This document shows positions 23,718-35,964 of a DNA stretch of 64,000 nt, one piece after another. The notes under the pieces were generated by a model, which worked only from the letters and a program-made list of their open reading frames with translations, had not been told where the DNA came from and did no database searches. The position numbers were made by a program, and so were the translations under genes. This DNA comes from Tubiluchus corallicola (taxonomy: Eukaryota > Priapulida > Priapulimorpha > Priapulimorphida > Tubiluchidae), in contig JAQGDQ010000114.1 in assembly GCA_030141605.1 (NCBI GenBank), positions 62,001-126,000 of the forward strand, read 5' to 3'. Each line of letters starts with the position of its first letter. The first letter of the stretch is position 1.

Positions 23718-26700
23718 TCAATAAATAACTTTTTTAAACAAAATAATATTTATTAGAAGCCATTAAGTTCATTACATTGAATTTAATATGATAAAGGTGT
23801 TTTTCAACAGCTATAAAAGTGCTTTTTAATCATTTCTGTTGCAGACTTTGCTTGATAAATTTAACTTTGTTGCAGCATTTTTATAAACATTTCTGACGTA
23901 TCAGTTTTCTCGCTCCGATAATTTAATAGGTGCAGCAGTAGCATTAAGTGTTACTGAAACACCAGAAATAAACGAAAAAGATACTGTTTATCCTCAGAGG
24001 ATCTTTCAGCAATTTAACGCTTGCATACATAATTATATTTGGCACTTATGGAATTTACTATTTCATTGATATTAAAAGTGTAATTTTATCTCAAGAATTT
24101 AATAAAGCAAGCAAATGGTAATCAGATATTGCTGACAGTACAGTAACTCTTCTTTCACAAACTCATATAAAACTTGCAGAGTAATTGAGCTGAGTTACCT
24201 AGAAAAACAAAGCATGATAATTTTTCCAGGCCAGTATCATAATGCCTTAATTGAGCATCAATAAATGGTATAACAAAGTATAAAAAGGTATGCTTCTTAT
24301 TTGTGGGACATTAAACAATTATATCATTGCTTACTAGTTTCTTACTAGATGAAACAGCTACAACACTATTTTTACATCATAGACGAACTATATACAAAAT
24401 TAAAAGGCGAACAATCTTGAGCTAATAAACGTAAATTCATTATAGAAAACAAGATTTACAAAACTTGCCATTTAGGAATAAATATCTAAAAATGGAAAAA
24501 CAACAACTCTCATGAATGAAACAATACTCACAACAACACAGCAATATTAGGCTCATAATGGCATGAACTAGTTAGCATGTACCAAATTTATTGCAGATGA
24601 TCAATCAGGACATTTTACGTTTTTTTAGTTTCGCAATAATTTAATAGGTTTGTTACTTAGTTCCATATTTAACTAAGGTATTTTGGACAACACAAAATTA
24701 TTGAAAGCCTTTCAAACGCTCGCAAAAGCACTATATTCTCCCCCTCGAGCAGGGAGTACTTAGTTATGATACAACAGGCAGGTTGATTGCTAATAGTTGT
24801 TTAGATCTAAGCAGTGAAGTTCTTGTTAAGAATTTCACTATCAAATGTTCAATTTATCACAATAAAAAAATTTAAATGGCAGTTATTTTTGACTACCACA
24901 GTAAAAACAAAGAACATAAAAAACTGAAGGTGACCAGACTGTTCCGGCCATTGTTTAGTTTATTTCATATCTATTAGTGCATGAAAAACAACTCCTGTAG
25001 TTAATTCCACACTCGTCTTGTAAAGTAATGCTGAACACAGCATCTAAAAATAAATAGATAACGGCTCCACACAGGAGAACAATATTCGACCAATGGTCTA
25101 ACACATATTTTACAAGCTTTCAAGAGAGTTTGTTGCTATCACAAAAAATTCTAAAAATCACATTGGTTATCCTGTTTGCTCTTGTACAAATTTCAGACAA
25201 TGGACGCTGAACTTTAGATTTTGTGATACTATACTCACTTTAGCTATAGGCAGTTGCCATTGATCTGCTATTGTTTTCTACCTGTGCTATGTACTTATAA
25301 AACAAAGAAACTAAGGATTATAGGATGAGTGGTGGAATGTAGTGTCATCTTGCAAATAAATATATCTTGTGAACAAACTGTTTTTAAGAGCCACTGCATT
25401 TTAACTGTGTGGAAAATAAGCCGCTAACTAACGAAGCAATATATGATAATATCTCACTGCTTATGAACAGTTGAATAGACATCTGACAACATTGAACAAA
25501 TTCTTGTGAACATGCAGCAAAGAGGTTAAGGTCTCTGAACTTCAGACCTTATTACTTTTACTTTTAGGCTTTTTTGGGACTTCCATTCTAAAGTAAAGTA
25601 AAGACTAAAGTACATGAAATGGCAGCAGAACATCTTCAGAAGTTCAAGCCCCGTAGCAGCTTTTTAGATAACACCACGTCACCTACCAATACTAGTAGTT
25701 ATTCTAGTACTGATCAGAAAGATGTAACTGCTCTAACCTTAAGGAAATTTTCAGCCCAATTCAATAAATACTTGAGTTGAAGTAAAATGGATCATAGCCT
25801 TCATTTGAATCTGCACGTTCTTGATTTTTAATGTCTAGAATAAGGCTTAAAAATCAATGGAGAAAAATACTTCACACTAAATAATCATGCTATTAGAGGT
25901 CATCGGCTCAAATTTTTTAAACCGCGTGCTCGTACAGAAAACATTTTCACACACAAAGTGGTATCTTTCCCGAAACAACCTTAATGAAAGTATTACTAGT
26001 CTTAACAATGTGGACACTTTTGGAAAAGGTATTGAAGCTGAGTCACCATTGATGACCAGGAACACTATCAAGTATTAAGTAACATTATAAAAAATTCTTA
26101 CCAAGCCGATCACCTTCCATTTTGATGCGATAATGGTGCCACCGTTTGACGGCAACGCAAATATTCCTTTAAAACCGAATGGACCTATTCTGTGTGCTAA
26201 AAACAAGCTTAAAACATTTATCAACCAGATTCACGTAGCCATCGTGTGCCACCGATATATTCACCAAAATAAAGCTTATGTCTATCCATGCCTCTAACAA
26301 ATTTAGTCATATTATTTGCAACTAAGAAATTCATTTAATCATACGGTTATTTTAAAAATTTAACTCTGTTCCAAACATATGTCCCCGAATGTGTCTGGAA
26401 ACGTAAACTTTTTCTGATAAGTGTTTCAATATTTTTCGTAATTTCTTATTGTTTTTACCCCTGATGTAGTATTCTATTGTATTAATAGTGTAATTTGTAT
26501 CTGTAGTACTTTATACAGTATTATATTGTATATGTTTTAGCTTAACTTGAAATTTTATAGGCCCTGCACACATAGTTCTAATTTTATGATATTTCTAATT
26601 TCTATTTGCACCAAACACATTTGTCTTCAGCAGTGTTTTACTTCAGAATAATAACACTGAAAAGTGCTGTCTTTCATGCAATTCTTTTTGTTGCAAATGC

Positions 26701-27801
26701 AGATTTAACTACTACTATTACAAGTATCAATAATGATGTATTACCTTTATAATCAACCATTATAGAAACGTGAGAAAGGCAAAGGATGAATTATTTCCTT
26801 TAGTTGAGATAGGCCTGTTCTATTATGTAAATAATATTCCTGTAATTTTTTATGTTAAGATCGGAGAGTACTATTACTTGAACATTTCCTTTTAGCTGAA
26901 CTTATTGCTCACACTGTCCAATTTGTCATTCCTGGATTGATTATGTTTTTTGACTCACGCTGATGGCTGCTCCCTTCCAAATTATTTCAATTAAATTCCA
27001 CTTGTTCCTAATAAAAAACACATTGTGGAGTTTTCAATAATGTATTATTTTACACAATATGATTTTACTAATTCAGAGCCTAATTATTATAATCAGTAGT
27101 TTTTCTTAACTGTGCCATTTGTGGTTTGTTAACTGACTAAATGAAACAACAGTGCCACATGAATGCTTTTTGGCGCGCACTATTGGGTAAGATAATTTTG
27201 TAATAGCGATATTATTTCTATAACTGTAAAATCGAAAAATACGTAATTCTAATACATACAAAAAATAATGAGTACAAGACTAGCCTGCTGCCAGTTTATT
27301 ATATATAAAATATAAGAATTTTTAGAAAAGCTACATAATAACCTTATCATAATTAGTTTACAGAGATACACCAAATATTAAATTATCACATGATAATCAT
27401 GCTTTACTTACTTATTATCACCTAATATTACGCAACATCATTTTCTTAATTATTTTTATCATCCACACGTTTTACTGCACTTGGTCATACATAAAGAAAC
27501 CTGGTGCATCAGTAACACATTGTCATACAAACTTGAGGCAGTAAATGAAAGTCAGGTACAAAGTAGCTTTGATTCAGGCTAGAAGTGGCTTTTCCATAAA
27601 GCGCTAACACAACAAACAGAATTTCAGTATTGGTCATCAATATTCGTCATCAAACGGAAATAAATGGTATGAGTTTGTTATTGTTAACATGAATCCTTGC
27701 TAAATAAGGGAATCATTAAGTGAGAACTTACTGTAACTTTATTACTGCACATACATTTTTTATCTAGTGTAAAGTCGTTAAAAATATTGTTTAGGTAAAT
27801 G
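23718..27801. other. Intergenic region between EML and CDKN3
   Basis: Holds the candidate distal EML exon 26102-26120. Otherwise AT-rich with no recognised gene or element. Confidence 0.5.
26102..26120 (-). CDS. EML: Candidate distal first exon of EML (MEGDRL)
   Basis: ATG at 26120 (context CAAAATGG) encodes MEGDRL, then a strong phase-1 donor (CTTG|GTAAGAAT). The frame is closed upstream by TAA. Just upstream the DNA holds several CpG steps, unusual in this AT-rich surrounding, as might be expected of a promoter. It lies 1.8 kb beyond the 3' end of CDKN3 on the same strand. It would add an intron of more than 18 kb to the EML gene. Confidence 0.4.
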
Positions 27802-27807
27802 TTTATT
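27802..27807 (-). terminator. Candidate CDKN3 polyadenylation signal AATAAA
   Basis: AATAAA on the minus strand about 140 bases past the CDKN3 stop codon. A second copy lies at 27738-27743. Placement is right for a short 3' UTR, but the hexamer is common in AT-rich DNA. Confidence 0.4.
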
Positions 27808-27947
27808 TAGCTCCTTTACTAATTTGTTCTGTCAATACACTGTATGGGTTGTCATGAGACAATACTGAGACTCACACAGCAGTTGTCTAATATACATCAA
27901 ATTTACAAAAACATTACTGCATCGAACATGATAGACAGCAGTGACTA

Positions 27948-30900
27948 TCACCTAGATATTGATCTTCTTTCTTCATCTTTCTCAAACTCTGCTAAGTTTT
28001 TGACAAAGTCTACAATAAAATTGTATTGCTGAAATTCAAAAACAAAAAATGCAAATTAGCAAAAGCAACAAATGAGCAACTTTCGAAATAGAAAGTTACA
28101 GAAAAGATATTATCACACATTGTTATTTGCCACTACAACATTTATCCAAAATGAACATGACATCACAGTCCTTGTCAGTTCTAAAGTTACATTGCAGTAA
28201 AACATAATATACACATGTCAGATTCTGCACAAAAATAGGCCGAACTTTAGACTCTAATAATATTAAAAGCAAGTATACTCCAAAGTTAAAATAAATTTCA
28301 CAGTGTGGTATTATAACAGATTTGCTTTTAGTTTATAGCTTTAGTACTTTTTAAATTATGGCCCAAAAGTTTTTATAAGTTAAAAATTTAAATGTCACAA
28401 CAGCTAATCATTACTTGAAAAATATTATGCTGATGCATAAAGCCTTTAATACATGCAGCAAAACAGTAAAGAAATTAAACAGTTTACCTGATGGTTCTGA
28501 CACACTGATAAGGATTTGTTATTAGGAACAAAAATGGGACTTAAGAGGGACTAAATCAAAAAGAAATTGAGTGCTGGGTGGGACCAAACACCCCTTAAAG
28601 AACTGAGGAACTGTGCCAGCTAATGGAAGATACACATTTATCTAGTTTGCATATCTAAAATGCTGGAAATATAGCACACTTGCTGTAAATTTTAACAATA
28701 GTAAAATACAAACATTTTCCCAGCATTTGTTTTTTTGACTTGTTGATTTAAAACTCATTTGGAAAAACCCATAGGAATGACTTAAAATTTTTGGTGATTA
28801 TACATAAGTGCGTGCAATGCTAGTTCGATCAGTTTTCAAGAGATCTTGTTGTTTTCTTTTTACAATATCATAATCAAAAGTTCGATGCATTTTTTGCTTC
28901 ACTTGATTTATGTGTGTTTTAAGAAAAAGTTCCTTATTGACTTATTTGTGTGATTTAGTCGTCAGACTAAGTGACAGAAAAACCAGAAAAACAAAAATAT
29001 TTAATTAAGTTGACTGTCATAATCTCTGAAAATTTTTAAGAGCTGCACAGTATACCTACACATTTGTAATTTGCTGAAACTTTTGAAATGCATTGACTAA
29101 GGCAAGCACAAACACAAATAGAACAGTCATTAACAAATAAAATTCCAATTTTTACAAGAATATGTGGCATGCTGTGTCTCGATTCTAAAGTCAGCTAAAG
29201 AAATTGCTTCTTTTCAGCATGCTATAGCAATATTCTCTCATCAGTATAATCTATTAAACTTAAAATTTACAGTAAGGTCAAATTGTAACCAGACCTGTTG
29301 CTTGGAGCACAAGTTCTTAGGGTTATAGGTAAGGTGTTTGTACAATCCTTTGAGTTGAGACACTGAAGCAGTACGGGTGATTTAGCTACATTCGATACAC
29401 AAACAACAATACAGCTAGAAGATGCCTATCTAATGTAGCTAATCAGGCCCAGCTCTACACGACATCTCACTCTCAGTTATCATACTCAAAAAACACAAAA
29501 CTATATGAGTTACTATTTAAACTGAAAAGGCTGACTTGAAAGTTATTTCTTGGTACATAGAGCTGCCAGCTCAAAACAAAATGCATCTTGCAGAAAATGG
29601 AAACTGTACCTTGACCGTTTGAATAGCACGATTTCCTCTCAGCTCCCTCATTCTGTTCATAACGGCTTCTGCACCAAAAGACTCGTCCATCCGAAGCATT
29701 AAACAAGCAGCTACTATACAAAACAAAACAAATAAAGTACATTACACATGTAGCTCAACAGTCCCATATGCAATTCTAATTAAACTAACTACTTAGCAGT
29801 TAGGTTAGTTAAGGCCAAGCTTTGATGGAATGAGGACTGATTGGATAGTACTGCCAAACTTTCAGGAATTATAATTCCAAAACATTCACAGATAGACACC
29901 TGGGTACTGCTGGAGATGAATAGGTGGTTATATGTGGGCTTTCATTTGGTGGTATGATTACGGGCCTTGCAACAAATGAAGTAGCTAAGCTAAATTACGT
30001 CATCAGTATCCCTTTAAGTATTCCACAGCATCAAATATTTATACATTGCTTGCAAGCGAAGCCGAAAAATGAGATGAAATGTATTATGTACTAATTATGT
30101 ACATTTGCTACAAGAATTCTACGTCTAAGTTGCATGTCAAGGGCAGTACTGATGTCATCTGCACGACACATGCACCAAATTTAAATAATCTTAATTTTTT
30201 GTCATATATGTCATCTATATTCATGCAAAATGTGTGAATTATCTATATTAGATACGTTATTCAGTCTGGGTAGGTATCTCGTGAACAATGATACGGAACT
30301 ATAACATCATCAGCATCCTGATGCAAATATTAAGGCTGCTTTACTTGCAAAACTTCGGCTAAGACACCGGACTATAGTATATATTTGTCAAAGAAACTAA
30401 TCACTACTTCTCAAAAGTGTACTTATTTAATACCATGCATTCCCTACATAGTAGTCCATGGAAATGATTTTTTGCTATGACTTCACACATAACCATGAAT
30501 AACATGCCAGGCAACATTTTTGGTTTGAAAGCCCTGCTGACTTTTTTATACTATAAAAGTTGTAGAATTGGTTTTTAAACTACACGTATTCATAGACGCA
30601 CCTTGAGACTAACCATCGAAAGAGGGAGCAGAAAACCACACCCAACTTTTGCAGTTTTGAAATTGGGCAGTTGGGTTTTGAAATTTAAAGTTAAATGTTT
30701 TATTTTTTTGAAATTACATGCTTAAAGGAAATGATTTCAACGTATCATTGTTATCATATCACTACAACCATCCTATCACCACTTCATTCATTTTTCAATG
30801 TACTAATCCCTACATTCTCGCTTCTCCACTTTGGAGCAGACTGCCAAGCCTTGGCTTCTGCTACTATGCATCACAAGATATTTTTTATACATAGATAGAT

Positions 30901-33900
30901 ACATCAACAGTATTTTGTATTTTGAAATGTAATTTGCTGAGATAGTGGAGCAAACAACTATAGCAGTGATAATTATTAGTAGTACTAGTAAAATTAACTT
31001 GCTAATTAAGTTTGTCACATTCATCTTACAATATTTAACCAATGAAACAATGTAACAGAACTTACCAAGACATGTCCGTCCAACTCCTCCAAAACAGCTA
31101 AAATAAAAATATGAATTAGCAAAGCTTTCTGATGAAAGACTAATCAAATCTAGTAATGGTTAACGTTCTAATTTGCATATTTTAAATAAATTTAAGAGCA
31201 TTTTTGCAAGTAGATGAGTAACCAGTACAACATTGTCTGCTGCTTTCACACATTAATTCGCTTAATGAACGTATTAAATTTATTTCATCATAAGCATTTG
31301 GTAAACGACAGATATAAAATGAAAATGTTTAACATTTAAAATGAAAACACAAAAAATAAAATAAGGTAAATTACAGCACATTATCACAGTTGTTCTTTTT
31401 ATACGAGCTAATTCGATACTATTTCATGCATGTAATTATTTACTAAAGTTACAAGTAAAATTTATTAAAATGCCTGGTCATTAGTTTCTGAGTAAGGCAA
31501 TTACTATCAGTGATCAAAATAAAAGTTTGAAATGGCACTTTTACACAAAATTTCACAGTGCTAACACAAAACAGCTTTACCATCACAAATAACTAAGTGC
31601 GACCAAATAGTTTTGCACCTGCGTGCATCTCTGCATAATATTTTCGTGTAAAAAAATTCTTTACACAAACAAATATAAAATGCTGATGCTACATACTGCA
31701 TAATAGTTTTCCGCCCATCCATTAAGCAAACTTGTAGTTCATCTAAAAGTTTAACACATCGATCCATAGAAGGAACACTCCCATCTGGGAATGGTATGTG
31801 ATGGACAGTAATACCAGCTTCTGCATAGCATTCTAAAAGATCAGGAACTCGATATTTCTTCAGTTCACCTCTTGTGCACAAAACGAAGGCTTCTTGTACA
31901 GCATCCATTTTCAATTTTCCTGCATTTATTGCATACAAAGCTAAGCTAAAATAATAATTTTTAAATGATACTGACATACATTTGTTAAGTTTGGTGTAGG
32001 CTTTTTTCACCTTTATATTATAGCATACATAATTTCTTCTAGAAAGTCTGAAATAGTTTAACTGCACCGACACTTACATTCTTTACTATAAATATAATAT
32101 TAAAAATATTTTATAACTAGCAAAGGCCCCGCAAAATATTTTGCGAATAAATACACTGATAATCAATAATACTCGAACATCCTACATAGTCCCCTCATTT
32201 ATAATGCAAATGTCAGCAGTGGCTTTTACTGAATTAAAGTTATAAAGTTATAGACAGAGTACAATGGAATGATGTCAGAACAATGAAAAACATCAGCAGT
32301 TTTCCAAGTGAGAATTGCCGGAAACGGAACCTCCAATTAACTCATCGCAGCTCCTTTTGGTAGAGGCATTTCAAAATGTAACCCACATCATCGTGTAGTC
32401 GTGTTCTTCCTCTTTCTAAAGAGTCATATATCTCCTTCCAAGAGTAACATCAGGCACCACTAGACTGGTTTTTCTACAGGCTGTTTGGCCAAAATTTTGA
32501 AATAATTGGTTGGTTTCGGGAAAACGCCCGTTATGGGACACCATGGCCCTCCCGTGAATTCTAAATATGCCTACTACACCCATCGTTTAATGGGGTATTT
32601 AACCATTACTAGCACCGTGCCAGGCACAGAAATAAGATGTATAAGTTTTGCGAAAAACAGCCGAAAATGGCCATTTTTGGAGGTTTTTCGCTCCCCGTTT
32701 GTCCAATAAAGGATTCGAAAAATAAATCCCAATGAAAAGACACTAGAACGAGACCTTTCTTTTGACATATAGGTCGCCGAAAATGGTGCCACCATTGAGC
32801 TGTAGCCTCGAGTCTTATATATATAGAGCATACCATGAAATTAATATTATACAATTAATAATTTTTGTTATTGTGATAAAAACATTACAAAATCATTTCT
32901 AACATTTCTTAATAATTATATATATATATATATATATATTAAGGTTATTACGTGGCAATGAGGTTATTACAAGTTGAGACTTATACTGAAATTAGTAATA
33001 GCTTGTAGAACTCAATAAATAAACTTCTAAAACCTAGAATGTCATGTATAGCTCACACAAAAGAATGGTAATGACATGGATTACAGCAAAACAGAGAGAA
33101 AGAAAGCACCCAGTCAGTACATCAATATCAATTAATAAAACAATTATTAACTTTCACCTAAGTATACTTGACTGAATAGCAAATTCTGGACTGTACACTG
33201 CAAAATTGCGGAGCAAACAAACTTTGTAAATGATTTATTTTACAAAAAAGGCACATTACTACAGTTTTATAGTTAAAAATAATTTTCAAGTTACCTATGT
33301 CTGCGGGAAGGCTTCTCCAAGTATCTTTAAACTTACAGCCTGGTAAAGCACACAGTCCAAGTTGCTCTTCACAACCCACTGATAGCAGATCTAACCTTTT
33401 GCACCCAAAATAAATATAAATAATTGAAAAAATAATTAACAAAGGTTATTACAAACTCAAAAAAATCTCCATGCTATAATGTTCAGAACACTGGCTCTAT
33501 TTAGAGAATTGTGATCCTAGAAATAAACAGTGGTTTTAGGGTAAGAAGCAAATGATTTAAATGACAAATGCTATACACTGAAATTAAAATAGGCAATGTG
33601 TAAAACAGTGTTGCTCCATAAACAATGCACATAAGCTTTCTTGAGTCAATCCGTAATTTTCAAAGGCTTTCAAAAGTAACGATCGGATACTCAAACTAGA
33701 TATCAATTTTTATCATTAAACTGACAACATGCCGCTGATTGAATTATCCTCAGATGTTGGCCAATCATAGGTAGCTGGTCAGAACATTTCAAACAACATA
33801 GATTCAAAGCAAAAACAAATGCAAAAATATGTTAAATACATAGAAGTTTGCTTAGTCTCTGTGCTGAAGCACAATAAATACAAAAGAGAAGATAAAAGAA

Positions 33901-34212
33901 GGAGAAATGACACTGTCTACATAAACGTCAGAAGTACAGTTGTCTAAATAAATGTCCTTGCATTATAACACAAAATATAAAGAAAAAAGCACGAATGTAT
34001 ATTAATTACACCATTAGCTAACTCTGCAATATAAAACATGTTTTGAAAGTTCACAATATTTGATGTGGAATATACTATATAATTGCAATGTTAACAGCAA
34101 ATTTGTTCAGTTTACTGAAACTAAAACGATACCAGTCAATATGAAGTGCTTCTGCATCAATTTGCTCATTATCATTCTCTTCATCTGAAGTATCAAAACT
34201 GTTTTCTGACAT
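27948..34212 (-). CDS. CDKN3: Cyclin-dependent kinase inhibitor 3 / KAP dual-specificity phosphatase
   Basis: CDKN3 dephosphorylates the activation-loop Thr of CDK2/CDK1 once cyclin is gone. Six exons (high to low): 34212-34116, 33378-33295, 31919-31697, 31097-31066, 29713-29610, 28028-27948, with stop TGA at 27950-27948. All junction phases agree and the protein is 206 residues, close to the 212 I recall for human. Recognisable segments: acidic N-terminus (SDEENDNEQ), GLCALPGCKFKDTWRS, VLCTRGELKKYRVPDLL, general-acid loop PFPDGS (D106), catalytic loop HCFGGVGRT (C136, R142), ELRGNRAIQTVK, and C-terminus QYNF to RRSISR. Exon 2 could instead begin at 33390, adding four residues; 33378 gives the human-like spacing. 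Start ATG has A at -3. Complete and apparently functional. Confidence 0.95.
31066..31097 (-). CDS. CDKN3: CDKN3 catalytic micro-exon
   Basis: A 32-base exon between TTTTAG and GTAAGT carrying CFGGVGRTCL. The His of HCX5R is split: CA from exon 3 (31697) plus C from this exon. It supplies the nucleophile Cys and phosphate-binding Arg. Skipping it removes the active site and also shifts the frame (32 is not a multiple of three). Confidence 0.93.
32110..32835. repeat. Probable dispersed repeat in CDKN3 intron 2
   Basis: A block of higher GC than its neighbours, beginning near CTAGCAAAGGCCCCGC and ending AGCTGTAGCCTCGAGTC followed by a TA-rich tail and (TA)n at 32917-32939. A related tail (GGAACTGTAGCCTCAAGTC plus TATA-rich sequence) occurs near 39613, which suggests a shared family. 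No coding sequence recognised. Confidence 0.45.
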
Positions 34213-34233
34213 TCTATAAATACTGCTTGGGTC

Positions 34234-34736
34234 TTGGTTTCTGAACTAGAATGGAAAAAGATATTTGTTGCACAAAAACAAATGTACCTGGACAGTAAAG
34301 CCAAATTTGAAGAAGCTTAGAGATGTGCGGCCGATTCTTGTCTATTGGAAAATACAAAAAACTTTAACATAAGTAAAGGCAGTGAATTTTGAAGAAACCA
34401 TTTCTGCAAAGACGAAAATTTACTAGTAGATGTATTATATTGTGATGGAAAGATTACGGAAATAATAAAGCCAAAAGTGACATTTTCTATAAAACTTCTT
34501 TCGATGAGAACCGCCTTAATGGGTACATTTTCGACAACAACTGGATAGCTTATGTGGACAATGTACAGCAATTAGCTCAGCACTTTAAAGGGATAGTCCC
34601 AATATGTCTAAAAGCAAACATTACCATGTTGGAAGTTGAGGAGGGAATCAAACGAACACGAAGCTGTGGAAAAAGTTTACATGTAGATGGATTTCATCTA
34701 TTAATGTTAAAACATAATTTTGGGCCAAATCAGTGA
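34234..34736 (+). pseudogene. Decayed coding sequence of unknown identity upstream of CDKN3
   Basis: Just beyond the CDKN3 start, on the opposite strand, one frame reads protein-like text interrupted by single stops (VSELEWKKIFVAQKQMYLD; later CDGKITEIIKPKVTF). It then gives way to a second open frame of about 96 codons with DNNWIAYVDNVQQLAQHFKG and ending KHNFGPNQ before TGA 34734-34736. No splice sites explain the changes. It looks like a frameshifted relic of a gene or transposon ORF. I do not recognise the family. Confidence 0.3.
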
Positions 34737-34894
34737 TACTTAATTTCACAACTAGGCAAAAAGCCCATAAGGTGTTACAGCCAGTAATTGTGGTGCACAC
34801 GTTTTAAATAAGTCATAAATTATTCATCCCTCCTTTGCTTCTGCACAGCCGTAAAAAGTAAGTGGTCTACTTCTCATTTTGGGCAAATCCTAAA

Positions 34895-35275
34895 TGAATG
34901 GGTCGTCCATTCACTAATTTAATGAACATTGTTCAAATAAAAACCATGTGGCAAAAACTAATCAAATTGATTTGTATGTAATATGGAGTCCATTACGTTT
35001 AAACTAACGTCCAATGGGCGCTAAACGTTCAGCCCGCCACGTCAACAATCCGCAAGTCCATTAATTATTTTGTGAATGGGCGCTCGAAATTACGTTCAAA
35101 ATTACGTAGATCCATCAGTTTAATAAACGGGCGTTAAACTTATGTCCAAAATTACGTCGAACAAGTCCTTCGAAAAAGCACACGGCCGTCCATCAGTTTA
35201 GTGAATGGGCGCTAAAAATTATGTCCATCGCGTCCAAAATTACGTTCTTCAAGTCCATCAGAAATTACGGAGAAC
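34895..35275. repeat. Degenerate tandem repeat with GGGCGCTAAA and ATTACGT motifs
   Basis: Variants of GAATGGGCGCTAAA occur near 35014, 35075, 35119 and 35201, alternating with AAATTACGTCC-like words (several between 34992 and 35250) and CCATCAGTTTA. The period is irregular at about 45-85 bases. It is richer in CpG than its surroundings and lies about 0.7 kb upstream of the CDKN3 start. Confidence 0.55.
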
Positions 35276-35964
35276 CCCATTTTGCTATCGGAAGATAAAC
35301 TAGTACTAGTACTACGTGAACTAAAAAGTACCTCAAGGTTTGAACAAGCATTTAAATGCCATGTGTGCGCCGTGCGCCTGACCGTGCGCATCTAAATATA
35401 GGGATTGCAATTATTTAATTTGATTCAGTTAAGTTTGTTTACTCAAATAGCGGTCGCATATTCAGTACAGACGATTAAAAATTACCTAATAATAATGATT
35501 ACAATCATGATTACAATTCTAATATAATGATTATAATAATGATTACAATAATAAATTACAATCATTATTATTTCATCACTTGTTAATTATAAAAAAAATA
35601 TTTTGAAATGGACACTGCAGACTGCAGAGTACGTGACATTGGGGCACGTGGGTATGGAACACTAGCTTGGAGCACTGTGGTGTTGGGCATAAGACCAGTA
35701 ATGCTGTACCCATTTTATATTTTTGTTTATTAACTTTTTAATGACTCACTATAATTTTCTAACTCGGTCAATGTTTCTTAAGAAGAATATCTTCATTAAA
35801 TTAAATATGCATTAATAATCAAAACCAGTCAATTGATTTTGCAATTGGAGCAGAAGAAGTCACCATCCACATGTTTGCATTATAAGCATTTTACTAAAAT
35901 AAAATTGGAATTAAAATAATTCATTAAGATTAGAATTATTATTAAACTACGACAAGACTTTATT

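Larger units (their letters stand above)
28029..33294 (-). other. CDKN3 introns
   Basis: Introns 28029-29609, 29714-31065, 31098-31696 and 31920-33294 hold only the repeat at 32110-32835 and (TA)n. No nested gene seen. Confidence 0.55.

Noticed and set aside
30803-31147. 114-codon minus-strand open frame around the CDKN3 catalytic exon
   Set aside because: Only the 32-base segment 31066-31097 is coding; the rest is intron read-through on both sides.
35475-35575. Repeated GATTACAAT words, possible CRISPR-like or origin array
   Set aside because: Simple AT-rich imperfect repeats without regular spacers; eukaryotic context.
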